NCBI GenBank assembly: GCA_021498125.1
Contig: JAIZWL010000002.1
Coordinates: 62,001-126,000 of the forward strand
From: Candidatus Thorarchaeota archaeon
Lineage (GTDB): Archaea; Asgardarchaeota; Thorarchaeia; Thorarchaeales; Thorarchaeaceae
DNA length: 64,000 nucleotides
Direction: 5' to 3'
In this document: positions 35,891 to 44,772 of the stretch, in pieces
How positions within the stretch are numbered: position 1 is the stretch's first letter
Layout: every line of letters begins with the position of its first letter
The notes under the pieces: model-generated
What the model was told of the DNA's origin: nothing
The model's input: only the letters and a program-made list of their open reading frames with translations
Database searches by the model: none
Program-made: the position numbers and the translations under genes

Positions 35891-37375
35891 ATGATAAAAG
35901 CGAGGATAAGAGGAATTTACTCACAATCTCTAACCAATATATTGCTTCAAAACAACTTTGAGGTCGTGCAACCAACTCCGGAAGTAGCAAGAAGATTTGG
36001 TCTTCCCTATAGAGGGGGAATTCCAGACATCGACATCTGGGATCGAAGCGATCTCCAAGGGATAGTAGCAATAGCATACGAGTCGGTCCTGACACGATTG
36101 ACGGAAGTACTTCGGAGAAGGCTTGGTGGAATTATCGTACGCAAGCCACGGGTGGCAAAGAGCTCAATTTACAAGGGGCGGGTCATGGGGCAAGATGAAC
36201 GAACAGGCCATACAAGAATTGACCTAGGTGGGGTCTCAGGAATCCTGCCGGATAGAAGCCTCAGAAGTGGAGAAGAGATCATAGTTCAAGTGAGAGCTCA
36301 TGATTATGGGCGAAAATCACCCGTTCTCTCAACCAACATAACAATTCCAGGACGGTCGGTAGTACTTCTTCCGGAGCCAGTCGTCAGATTAAGCACAAAA
36401 ATCAAGAATCCCGACCGGCGAAAAGACCTGATCACCCTCGGGCGAAGAATTAGGGAGTATACGGATAATTGGGGAATTTTATGGAGGACCGCAGCAGAGG
36501 GCTTGACCGATGATGAACTCAGAACTGAAGTGGACGACCTCTTAGATACCTCACAACAGATATTCACCAAGTTCGAAAAGATGCCCGAGCCCGGGCTCCT
36601 ATTTGAGGGAACCAGTAATGCGGATATCGAATTTCCGTCCGAGGTAAAAGAAACACTGGACAAGACCCGCGCGAAGATAGAACCCACAATAAAGAAGCAT
36701 CATTTCTACAAAAGCGCCGGGTATGCATCTCTTGTGGACTTTGCAGAGATGATCATCGAGGACAAACCGGATCAACTATCATATATCACATCCAAATTGG
36801 AAAAGACCATCCTCAGAGATATGCCACGTCAAGACGATCCAATTAACATCGAACATGTAAAACTTGACGGCAGAAACATAATCCTTGTCCGTGGACGAGT
36901 TATAGATGTCGCACCCAATATGATCGTCATTCGAAGGCAGTTCAGGTACACTGACAGAAAGCTCAAACTCACCCAAGAATACCCGGAAAAAGTACAGGTG
37001 CCAAGGGGCGAAGGGGACTATGCAATAACCAAGGCAATTGCGGGTTCATCAACTCTGGTCACGGACTATTATTCGCGTACTGGGCAGCTGAAAGGAACCT
37101 ATGTCAACATCAATACGGGTGTGGAGATATATCCCAGTATTGGCAATGCACCCAGTAGAGTGAGATATGTGGATCTTGAGATTGATATCATTAGCCTGCC
37201 AAAGAGAGGCGATGTGAGAATAATAGATCAACACCTTCTCAAACGTGCTGTACAACGGGGCTTTATCACAGAGGAAATGGCAAATATGGCCCAAAAGCAG
37301 GCCGAGACTATCTATGAACGATTAATGGAAGGGGTTGATGCAATCACTGCATCTAATGGTACAGGCCGACGATAG
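35891..37375 (+). CDS. FAU-1-type RNA-binding protein / ribonuclease (RNase E/G-like with DUF402)
   Basis: 494 residues from the ATG at 35891. The N-terminal third resembles the S1 and upstream regions of RNase E/G (YKGRVMGQDERTGHTRIDLGG near 93-113). The middle is helical. The C-terminal part is a DUF402 domain with RYTDRKLKLTQEYPEK and the acidic YVDLEIDI strand. The archaeal protein FAU-1 binds AU-rich RNA and has been linked to 5S rRNA processing; that role is transferred by architecture. An in-frame extension to 35861 is not needed. Confidence 0.88.
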   Translation: MIKARIRGIYSQSLTNILLQNNFEVVQPTPEVARRFGLPYRGGIPDIDIWDRSDLQGIVAIAYESVLTRLTEVLRRRLGGIIVRKPRVAKSSIYKGRVMGQDERTGHTRIDLGGVSGILPDRSLRSGEEIIVQVRAHDYGRKSPVLSTNITIPGRSVVLLPEPVVRLSTKIKNPDRRKDLITLGRRIREYTDNWGILWRTAAEGLTDDELRTEVDDLLDTSQQIFTKFEKMPEPGLLFEGTSNADIEFPSEVKETLDKTRAKIEPTIKKHHFYKSAGYASLVDFAEMIIEDKPDQLSYITSKLEKTILRDMPRQDDPINIEHVKLDGRNIILVRGRVIDVAPNMIVIRRQFRYTDRKLKLTQEYPEKVQVPRGEGDYAITKAIAGSSTLVTDYYSRTGQLKGTYVNINTGVEIYPSIGNAPSRVRYVDLEIDIISLPKRGDVRIIDQHLLKRAVQRGFITEEMANMAQKQAETIYERLMEGVDAITASNGTGRR

Positions 37376-37432
37376 CCATAGACCAACAGAATAGAGTAAA
37401 TCGTTTCAAAGCATAGGTGAAGAGCAACATGA

Positions 37433-37675
37433 CTACTCGATGGTTTCCATTGTACGAATCACCAGATCGATAGATGATAGAAGATCTTCAACCGTCGCCA
37501 TCAAACTCTGAACACCTCGGGATGTAGCAATGTCAAAATAGATAGTAGGACCATCAATACGACTTGTGATGGTGAGTCCTCTTGGGAGCCCCGAATTTTC
37601 TGGGGATACGGACTTTAGGATTTGAATGGCCATATCATGAGAGGCAAACTGGAGGTGGAGAGTTACTGACATCAT
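37433..37675 (-). CDS. pcc1: KEOPS complex subunit Pcc1
   Basis: 80 residues of the Pcc1/CTAG1 fold: a beta strand with charged ends, the loop SPENSGLPRGLTITSRIDG, a second strand pair, and a helix SLMATVEDLLSSIDLVIRT. Pcc1 dimerises the KEOPS complex and binds tRNA for t6A synthesis. It overlaps the upstream RecJ-like gene by 4 bases. kae1 and bud32 are 2 kb away on the same strand; Cgi121 is not in the window. Confidence 0.85.
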   Translation of the reverse strand: MMSVTLHLQFASHDMAIQILKSVSPENSGLPRGLTITSRIDGPTIYFDIATSRGVQSLMATVEDLLSSIDLVIRTMETIE

Positions 37676-38994
37676 GTTGAGGCATTCCCCTCAATGTTTT
37701 CAAGTGTCGCAAAAATTGTCTGCCAGTCTGTCGTAGAATCTAATACAACAGAGGAGTAAGAGGTTGAGAGAGGACTAAGACCTGATGCCTCAAACGAAGA
37801 GAGAATCGTTGAGAGACTGGCATCTGTAGAACGCCAAGAGATAGACAAAGCGGAATCACTCTGAAGGCCAAGAAATCGTGACTGGACAAGACCACGTTCC
37901 AATAAGATGCGGCTCACCTCAGTCAGAACTGCACCATCACCTTTTGAGAGAACCATATGTGTGGCCGATCCCGTGACTTGAAAGGCATTCTCATTAACAG
38001 AGGGAAGGACTTCATGAAGCGCCATTATTACTTTGTTAGTAGTATCCATACACGAGTCGAGTAATGATTTCAGGGAACGTGCTCGATCACCCATCCATAC
38101 CGCTAGTTCAAGCCCAAGTTCTCTTCGGGACCAAGCTATAGAAGCAAGAACACGGATGTTGGACATCCATCTCATAGGACTGTCTTCATTCTCTGACAAG
38201 TTTTCGACATTAGTGCCGATTATCTGGGCTGCAAGTGCGGGATCTATCCGCTCGATGATGGCCGATGTGATTCGTTGGCGTTCGGCCTTTTTCAGAAGGA
38301 TGAGTGGGCGTGTCCGCCTGACAGGGGTGATCTCGGCCTGTTCAAGGAGTTGATCACATTCGTTAGAGTCCCCACTGATCCCTTCCATATAGGGATAGAT
38401 GCTGACCGACAGACACTCTCGTGCAGGCATGAAGTTTGCCCCGTATAGCAAGTATTCAGGGCGTCGTGAGAGATTACACGAGGCCAAGGCGGTGTCTATA
38501 ATAGAAGAAGAGAGAGGATCCGTAGTAGTCTGATTCGGTGCTATCAAAAGCCCGATGGCGGCGAGCCGTATATCAGAGGTAGTAAGTGCATATTTTTCGG
38601 CAACAAGAGCGAGTACTGTTGGAACAATAGATTGTGAGACCCCAATTGTGATGGCGTCATCGATAGCGTGAGAAGGAGCCAAAAATATTGCATCCGCAAG
38701 AGAAGCAGATTCCTTTTCTGGCGTGCTAAGGGAAACACCAATGAAAATGGGCAGATACCCGGCATATTTCGACAGCATGGATGAAACTGTTGAGGTATCA
38801 ATGATTGGCTCGATAAAGGTGATGTGAACAATACCACCTGAACGAATGATCGCTCTACCCAGAACTGCCGTAGCAAATATGGCCTCTGAAGTGGGAGAGG
38901 ACATCAGCAATACTCTGGAGTCAGATGTAATTGGTACATCGGCTGTTTCTTTTCGAAGTGCGTTGAGTTCGGGAATCTCAGGTGCTTCTGCCAT
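37672..38994 (-). CDS. RecJ/Cdc45-like DHH-family protein with degenerate catalytic motifs
   Basis: 440 residues in the position, between rps15 and pcc1, where archaea often keep a RecJ/GAN gene. The fold pattern fits a DHH phosphoesterase: an N-terminal strand RVLLMSSPTSEAIFATAVLGRA aligns with the motif that normally reads DxDG, and FLAPSHAIDD aligns with the DHH site. The catalytic Asp and His residues are largely missing at both places. The C-terminal 120 residues (FQVTGSATHMVLSKGDGAVL...) look like DHHA1. If correct, this is an inactive relative, as Cdc45 is in eukaryotes, and would be a structural part of the CMG helicase with Gins51. The assignment rests on context and weak similarity. 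Confidence 0.5.
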   Translation of the reverse strand: MAEAPEIPELNALRKETADVPITSDSRVLLMSSPTSEAIFATAVLGRAIIRSGGIVHITFIEPIIDTSTVSSMLSKYAGYLPIFIGVSLSTPEKESASLADAIFLAPSHAIDDAITIGVSQSIVPTVLALVAEKYALTTSDIRLAAIGLLIAPNQTTTDPLSSSIIDTALASCNLSRRPEYLLYGANFMPARECLSVSIYPYMEGISGDSNECDQLLEQAEITPVRRTRPLILLKKAERQRITSAIIERIDPALAAQIIGTNVENLSENEDSPMRWMSNIRVLASIAWSRRELGLELAVWMGDRARSLKSLLDSCMDTTNKVIMALHEVLPSVNENAFQVTGSATHMVLSKGDGAVLTEVSRILLERGLVQSRFLGLQSDSALSISWRSTDASLSTILSSFEASGLSPLSTSYSSVVLDSTTDWQTIFATLENIEGNAST

Positions 38995-39033
38995 CGTAAA
39001 CAGATAGAGCTAAAGGGTTATTGGAGATAAAGA

Positions 39034-39489
39034 TTATCTCAGCAGGACGGCAGCCTGATCCGGAGAGTATTTCCAGTCACTTGGAAGAACTCCTTCACGG
39101 CGATAGTATTTGGAGAGCCTGTGAATCTTACTCTCAATCAACTGGAGAGATCTCTTTGAAACGAAATCTTTCTTGTGCTCTTCCATATGTCGTCGGATAG
39201 TGACTGCTTTGGCAATAAGATTGCGAAGATCTTCAGGAACTCGGCGTTCAAGCTTGTTTTCCTGAAGAATGGTGAGAATAGACTTGCCAGTAATGACCTT
39301 GACAAGTGGAATGCCATATTGATCACGAAGGATTAGGCCAATCATGGATGGAGTGTTGCCAGTCTTGGCTAGCTCAATCACCTTATTCTCGACCCATTCA
39401 GCATCTCGGTCCAACCACTCAGGGACACGTAAAGCCGAAGGTCTCTTGCTTCCGGACTGACCTTTGCGTCTCGTGTGCATTCTTGCCAT
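39034..39489 (-). CDS. rps15: Ribosomal protein uS15
   Basis: Small-subunit protein that binds the central domain of 16S rRNA. 151 residues with the archaeal N-terminal extension (MARMHTRRKGQSGSKRP) and the conserved C-terminal KRSLQLIESKIHRLSKYYRR. A TATA-like TTTATATCC lies about 65 bases upstream on the minus strand. It heads a unit with the RecJ-like gene and pcc1. Confidence 0.96.
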   Translation of the reverse strand: MARMHTRRKGQSGSKRPSALRVPEWLDRDAEWVENKVIELAKTGNTPSMIGLILRDQYGIPLVKVITGKSILTILQENKLERRVPEDLRNLIAKAVTIRRHMEEHKKDFVSKRSLQLIESKIHRLSKYYRREGVLPSDWKYSPDQAAVLLR

Positions 39490-39593
39490 TGGGTCTTCCT
39501 CTGTTTGAACTATGTGCTCTTGAACCGAGTCTTCCCCTCCGCCAGAGGCTGTGGATATAAACGTTGCCGTGTGGCGATATCATAAAGGGACTG

Positions 39594-40223
39594 CTAATGA
39601 TACCGACCACGTTCTCGTATTGCATCCATACGGGAGAGAACATCATTAGCCTCAGCACCCATAGTCGCCGAATAGCCTTCTAGGACTGCCTCCAACATCA
39701 GTTCCTGCCGCTCCCAATGAGTTGTCTCAAGTGCTCGCTGCACCAGATGAAGATCAACGCCCATCATCTCAACGGTGGCATTCCATTCTGCAAGACCAAA
39801 ATCAACCAGCCATAACTTCCCGCGTGTATCCACTATAACATTGCTGGTTGTTGGATCCCCATGAACAACATGGACCTTATGGAGAAGGCCGATCATCTTC
39901 CCAAAACCAATACAGAGATCTCTCAGAGAGGACGGCTCTGCATTCTGAGCTATCTCCTTCAGTTGCCGCCCTTCAATGAAATCCATGATTATCGCATTAT
40001 TACTCCTGTCAACTGAATAGACAGCAGGAGTGGGAATACCCAGACCACGGGCATAGGTGAGCATCTTACACTCTCGGGCTGTACGTTGTTTGCGAAGCAG
40101 TGCATCAATATCTGCAAGAAGATAGGGCTTAGGGACTCGTGACTTGATGATGACAGGACGGCCCCACATTGTTGTACGGAGGATCTGAGACTCCGCGCCT
40201 AACGCCCACAATTCAGTTTTCAT
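39594..40223 (-). CDS. bud32: KEOPS kinase/ATPase Bud32
   Basis: Small atypical kinase that regulates Kae1. 209 residues with K27 in the nucleotide site (PVIIKSR), the catalytic loop HGDPTTSN at 121-128, and DFG at 141-143. The ATG at 40223 overlaps the kae1 stop as TAATG, so the two are translationally coupled; in other archaea they are often fused. Confidence 0.95.
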   Translation of the reverse strand: MKTELWALGAESQILRTTMWGRPVIIKSRVPKPYLLADIDALLRKQRTARECKMLTYARGLGIPTPAVYSVDRSNNAIIMDFIEGRQLKEIAQNAEPSSLRDLCIGFGKMIGLLHKVHVVHGDPTTSNVIVDTRGKLWLVDFGLAEWNATVEMMGVDLHLVQRALETTHWERQELMLEAVLEGYSATMGAEANDVLSRMDAIRERGRYH

Positions 40224-41215
40224 TAATGTGACCTCCATATGATGTCCTGGGCGTCAGTCCGCCATTTTGGGAGGATGTGGGACTCAGGTATATTCAGCTT
40301 GTCCCCCGCCTGATATTGTAACAGTCCAGTCCACGCAATCATTGCACCTTGATCTCCAGCCAGTGGAGGCGAGACCCTGTGGAATGTTGCTCCATGACGT
40401 GCAGCCACGCCTTCTAAAATCTCAGTCAACCTATTATTTCGAGCTACCCCACCAGTGAGAAGCAACTCGTGCTTTTTTGTATGAGCAATGGCGCGTTCAG
40501 CAATCTCCGCAAGCATTCCAAAGGCGGTCTCCTGAATACTGAAACAGAGGTCGTTCAGCGGAACACCCTCATCAAAAAGCCTCTTGGCCGCAGTGAGCAT
40601 TCCAGAGTAACTGAGGTCCATTCCCTTCACAGAATACGGCAGTGGATGGTATTTTGTGCCCTCCTTAGCTTGGCGCTCTACAATAGGACCAGCAGGGAAT
40701 CGCATCCCGACTGCACGACCAAATGTATCCAGCATATTACCTATTGCGATATCAAGAGTTTCACCAAAAGTGCGAAAACGACCGCCGGCATAGGCAATGA
40801 TCTGAGTATTTCCACCAGACACATAGACCGTTACAGGATCGATGAAACCTGACTCTAAGCACCCAATCTCCACGTGTGCAACACAATGATTTACTCCAAC
40901 TATAGGTACCGATAGCGCCAGTGAAATTGCACGTGCCATGGTGGCCGTCACACGAAGACAGGGACCAAGCCCAGGGCCACGAGAGAATGCAACAACATCA
41001 ATCGCATCGGGAGAGATATCCGCGGCCTCAATTGCTCGAGCGATTAGATCGGGGCCCAATTCAGCATGATGGCGACTGGCTTCACGGGGGTGGATTCCGC
41101 CCTCTTTAGGAGAGAGCATATCCCATTCATTAGCCAAGACCTCACCATCGCTGGTCACGATTCCGGCGCCAAATGAGTGAGCGGTACCCTCTAGGCCCAG
41201 AGCGATAAGTGTCAT
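40223..41215 (-). CDS. kae1: tRNA N6-threonylcarbamoyladenosine synthase Kae1
   Basis: Transfers threonylcarbamoyl to A37 of tRNAs that read ANN codons. 330 residues of the ASKHA fold with metal ligands H110 and H114 in NHCVAHVEIG, nucleotide loop YVSGGNTQI near 128-136, and the GGVARNNRL motif near 253. A TATA-like AGTATATTG lies at about 41249-41257 in front of the ATG. Confidence 0.97.
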   Translation of the reverse strand: MTLIALGLEGTAHSFGAGIVTSDGEVLANEWDMLSPKEGGIHPREASRHHAELGPDLIARAIEAADISPDAIDVVAFSRGPGLGPCLRVTATMARAISLALSVPIVGVNHCVAHVEIGCLESGFIDPVTVYVSGGNTQIIAYAGGRFRTFGETLDIAIGNMLDTFGRAVGMRFPAGPIVERQAKEGTKYHPLPYSVKGMDLSYSGMLTAAKRLFDEGVPLNDLCFSIQETAFGMLAEIAERAIAHTKKHELLLTGGVARNNRLTEILEGVAARHGATFHRVSPPLAGDQGAMIAWTGLLQYQAGDKLNIPESHILPKWRTDAQDIIWRSH

Positions 41216-41316
41216 CTCAATTACTCCAGAACTTGTACAACAAGTAACAATATACTCTCCACTTAATATTGACTAATGGACTGCTGTTACACAGTATTGG
41301 TAGCTCTTAACAAAGG

Positions 41317-41330
41317 GTTTATAATTTCGC
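41317..41330 (+). promoter_or_regulatory. TATA box of the Sm-like gene
   Basis: AAGGGTTTATAATTTCG gives a strong TTTATAAT box about 40 bases before the ATG, predicting a leader of about 15 bases with the CGAGG site. Confidence 0.6.
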
Positions 41331-41360
41331 ACTCAGGCTTGCACGCGAGGAAATCCAAGA

Positions 41361-41591
41361 ATGCCCGACGAGAGGATGCCCATCAAAGCCCTTGAAGCAG
41401 CTATTAATGACGAAGTGACCATCAAGCTAAAGGATCAGCGTGTATTCCGAGGCAAGCTTACAAGATGCGACATCTACATGAATTTGACACTTGCCGATGC
41501 TGAAGAGCTTGAGAATGATGAGATAAGGGCAAAATACGGTTCAATTCTCATTAGAGGAAATAATATCCTTTGGATCCAGATACCTGAATAA
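41361..41591 (+). CDS. Sm-like (LSm) RNA-binding protein
   Basis: 76 residues containing a complete Sm fold: motif 1 VTIKLKDQRVFRGKLTRCDIYMNLTL and motif 2 ILIRGNNILWIQI. Archaeal Sm proteins form seven-membered rings that bind U-rich RNA. It is divergent from kae1 and stands alone. Confidence 0.96.
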   Translation: MPDERMPIKALEAAINDEVTIKLKDQRVFRGKLTRCDIYMNLTLADAEELENDEIRAKYGSILIRGNNILWIQIPE

Positions 41592-41604
41592 TAATATTCA
41601 GGCT

Positions 41605-43638
41605 CTAAAAATCATCAAGCGACCTACGCCTGTAGGACTCGACCAGTTCAACGAGTTCCTCTTCACCCTGCTGGCGGGCAAGTTCTCGTGCCACTCGCAT
41701 GAATCCCTGGAATTGTTGTTCGAACCGTTTTCGACTAATGAACGCAAATTCGTCAATTCGTTGGAGATCTACAACGTCGGCTTTGATGACAGGTATTGTT
41801 GCTCGTACCAGTTCATTTTCTGCCAGATGAGAGAGAGAACTGTTGACAATCACTGCACGAATTCTACGTTCTATCAACATTCCTGCTGTCTGAGGGCCGC
41901 CCCCACTGGCATCTTCAAAGAGAACTATGTCTCCAGCTCGTAGACCAATGGTGCGAATATAGTCTTCAATACTCTCACGTGTGAAATGGGGGATCACTTT
42001 GACTGCAATCATATCTCCACGCATCTCACGACGCCTTACACCACGTAGTAGTTTAATACGCTCACTAAGACGTTTCACCTGTTTCTGAAGCCGATGAACC
42101 TCTCGCTTCATAGTCTTGAGTTCGGATTCTTTCCGGCTGACCTCGCGGTCACGTTTGACTCGCCAATAGTTTTCACGGTTTATTATCTCAAGACTGTATG
42201 TTAGCTCGCTCTCCCGGAATTTGTGATACTCGATCAGGCGGGCCAGATCATCGACACGCTCACTTAGATCTTCGATTTTCGTTTCAGCATGGGATAAACG
42301 GGCCCGAAGTGCATCAAATCGTTCCTGAGTGAGGGGTTCCTCCAGAAACTCAGGTTCGGGCACTTCAACCACATCGGATTCGACATGGACTAATTGAGCA
42401 ATAGCCTCACTAAGAGACATCCCCTTCAAGACAAGCGCTTTTACATGATTCCGATCCACTTGAATCTGCTCGTCCCGAATTTTACGATCAATTTGTTGGA
42501 GTTTGGGAAGAACATCCCGATAGGCATAGACGGCCGCTGTAAGTGCATCACGCTCGTGGGCATTTGAAATCCGGGATGACTCTGAAAAAACACGTGCAAT
42601 CTCTTGCTTTTCCGAGACAGGAATAGGTTTGTTTGGAACAAAGAGGTTCGCACTGAGAGTTGACGCGAGCTTCTTGACAAAGTGCGGCACAGGTGTAGTA
42701 TCGGTAGCCACAATCACAGGCACACCATGTTCGTAGACTAGCCGGATGATATCTGCACGTGTCAAGCCCTTGCGGCTCTTTAAGAGACGAATAGTTCCAG
42801 CGAATGTGAGAAGACATACTGCCGCGGTGGTACCGGGATCGATGCCCATTATGAAATACCTTGGACGAAGATTGGGAGTGATGGGAGTCGGTTCTAGAGG
42901 TAAAAATTCTGCACGTTTTCGAACGGGGGTCACAAGCACATTGAAGTCGCCACCACGTTTGCTTTCTACAAGACCTTTGATTACAGGAAGCGGCGCATAC
43001 GCGATTATGCGTGAACTGGAATAGCCAAAGTCTGATGTTCGGACATCAATATCATAGTCGATCTCCGCCTCTTTCAGTACCGATTCGATGTGGCGGGTCA
43101 TTTGTTGTATCTCAGAGTGAAGTTTTCGACGATAGCGATTAGCACTCTGCCCACCACGCCCCATCTTTCGACCACGTGTCACTTTAATCTCGGTCTGTTC
43201 ACCGAAACATTCCAGAAAATAGCCCACACCTTTTGATGCAAGAATTGCCGAGAGGCGTGCAGCCTCCAAGGGGGTCGGTTTCCCGTGTAATGGAAAGTGA
43301 AATTTTCGTGCCAGTGATTTAATGGAGACCTGTTTTGGTGGCACCCCTGTGACTTGCACTAATTTGGTCTCAAAAGGAAAGCGATTCATTAATGCGAAGA
43401 TTGACTTGGTGTCCGGAACAATCTCAAAAATATTATCGGTTGCAATGTAGATTGGCTTTATTTCCTGTACTAACCGAATCAGATCTCTTCTGGAGATTTC
43501 TTCATGTTCTGAAACAACGATACCGTCACAGACAACAGCACACGCGAATTTGGGGCGAGTTCTAGAACGTGGACTATATGATGGGAGAATATCAAAACCA
43601 ATGATGAACTCGTGGTCGGCGACCATGAGGCTCAGCAC
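41605..43638 (-). CDS. DUF460 protein with RNase H-like domain and coiled coil
   Basis: 677 residues, or 673 from the second Met. The central domain has an RNase H/RuvC-like first strand FIMGIDPGTTAAVCLL (about 264-279) and a later acidic helix NAHERDALTAAVYAY (about 363-377), the archaeal DUF460 signature. A long coiled coil covers about 445-530, and the C-terminal 130 residues include DIVLFEDASGGGPQTAG. The N-terminal domain begins FIIGFDILP, a second diverged RNase H-like strand. Nuclease activity is plausible from D267 and the distal acidic pair but unproven. Confidence 0.85.
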   Translation of the reverse strand: MLSLMVADHEFIIGFDILPSYSPRSRTRPKFACAVVCDGIVVSEHEEISRRDLIRLVQEIKPIYIATDNIFEIVPDTKSIFALMNRFPFETKLVQVTGVPPKQVSIKSLARKFHFPLHGKPTPLEAARLSAILASKGVGYFLECFGEQTEIKVTRGRKMGRGGQSANRYRRKLHSEIQQMTRHIESVLKEAEIDYDIDVRTSDFGYSSSRIIAYAPLPVIKGLVESKRGGDFNVLVTPVRKRAEFLPLEPTPITPNLRPRYFIMGIDPGTTAAVCLLTFAGTIRLLKSRKGLTRADIIRLVYEHGVPVIVATDTTPVPHFVKKLASTLSANLFVPNKPIPVSEKQEIARVFSESSRISNAHERDALTAAVYAYRDVLPKLQQIDRKIRDEQIQVDRNHVKALVLKGMSLSEAIAQLVHVESDVVEVPEPEFLEEPLTQERFDALRARLSHAETKIEDLSERVDDLARLIEYHKFRESELTYSLEIINRENYWRVKRDREVSRKESELKTMKREVHRLQKQVKRLSERIKLLRGVRRREMRGDMIAVKVIPHFTRESIEDYIRTIGLRAGDIVLFEDASGGGPQTAGMLIERRIRAVIVNSSLSHLAENELVRATIPVIKADVVDLQRIDEFAFISRKRFEQQFQGFMRVARELARQQGEEELVELVESYRRRSLDDF

Positions 43639-43671
43639 TCATGTGCTCAATAGGTGTTTTGCCTATAAGCA

Positions 43672-44064
43672 TTGACATCACGCAAAAAGCGACCGTTGCC
43701 GAAAATTTATGTGGAGATACTCTCGCAAACAACAAGTATAATAAACTCTTACTTTAGCAACTTGCGACGCGAGGTGTTACAGCTGTCAGAAACATTACAT
43801 ATCAAAAATGATGACGACATTGAACGCATAGGGAGTGCCCTCTCCTCAGGAACACGCCTTAAAATTCTTAGACTTCTTCTCGATGGAGAGAAAGATGTGA
43901 CACGAGTAGCACGGCATCTTGGGGGGACTGAAGCCAATGCCAGCGCTCAGATCAAAATACTTTCCGAGGCGGGACTCTTGGACTGCCGTTATGAACCAGG
44001 ACAACATGGCCTGAAGAAGATTTCGCGAACCAAGATTAAAAGAGTCATAATAGATTTTGAATAA
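43672..44064 (+). CDS. ArsR-like winged-helix regulator
   Basis: 130 residues. The winged helix is at about 55-125, with SALSSGTRLKILRLLLDGEKD and the recognition helix in TEANASAQIKILSEAGLL. The first 45 residues form a helix that may dimerise. The start is TTG at 43672, directly after the divergent DUF460 gene start; no better ATG exists upstream of the fold. The target is unknown. Confidence 0.8.
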   Translation: MTSRKKRPLPKIYVEILSQTTSIINSYFSNLRREVLQLSETLHIKNDDDIERIGSALSSGTRLKILRLLLDGEKDVTRVARHLGGTEANASAQIKILSEAGLLDCRYEPGQHGLKKISRTKIKRVIIDFE

Positions 44065-44097
44065 TTTTTTTGGTGGATTCACACTGACATCGGATTG

Positions 44098-44700
44098 CTA
44101 CTCGCCCCGAGCGACATCCACTGTCAGATGTGCTCTCCATCTCTGTATTCTTTTTAGGATATTATCTCGTTCTTCAGGGCGGATGCCTTTCATCCCACGC
44201 TTTTGCAAAAACCGGAGCACGATGTTCATGTCACGCTCTACACGCTCGTTAGGGCGCTCTTTGGATATGAGCCGCGCCTTCACCATTTCAAGATGAGCTG
44301 CAAGCTCTTCAGCGAGCACATCACTAGATTGGGCCTTATCGGCAAACGCAGCAAGAGTTGTGTCAACTAGAGTGGAGAAATCATCGGTTCGTGTGGTGGG
44401 GGGAGGAGAAACATAATCAGGAGTGGGAGGGCGAGGTGATGAGGCTTCGGTAACTGAATCAAAAGAGCTGGATGTAGAGGAGGGAGGAGTGGCCATGCTG
44501 GAGGCGGGATGCGAGTCTTTACTGCTCACCTCTGTAAATATTGGGCCAGAAGAGGCTGACTCGCCTGAGGTGACCGACTCCGTATCGTCAGACATGTCGA
44601 GTAGACGGCGCAATTCCCTGAACTGATCAAATAGTTCGACAAGGCTACTTTGCATATGATCTATCAGTCGTTTAATTTCCTCACTTTTTCGATGGGGCAT
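44098..44700 (-). CDS. Two helical domains joined by a Ser/Thr/Pro-rich linker
   Basis: 200 residues. Residues 1-38 are an amphipathic helix (IKRLIDHMQSSLVELFDQF), about 38-105 is low-complexity Ser/Thr/Pro/Glu, and 107-200 is helical with ERVERDMNIVLRFLQKRG. No family is recognised. It lies 72 bp after the herA stop on the same strand, so it could be cotranscribed with herA and act with the HerA-NurA machine. The linker length suits a flexible tether. Confidence 0.65.
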   Translation of the reverse strand: MPHRKSEEIKRLIDHMQSSLVELFDQFRELRRLLDMSDDTESVTSGESASSGPIFTEVSSKDSHPASSMATPPSSTSSSFDSVTEASSPRPPTPDYVSPPPTTRTDDFSTLVDTTLAAFADKAQSSDVLAEELAAHLEMVKARLISKERPNERVERDMNIVLRFLQKRGMKGIRPEERDNILKRIQRWRAHLTVDVARGE

Positions 44701-44772
44701 TTTAACAGGTCTCCACTCCCATAAGAGTAAATAATATGGGACTATTTTAACTTTTGATTCTTATTGCGAGAG

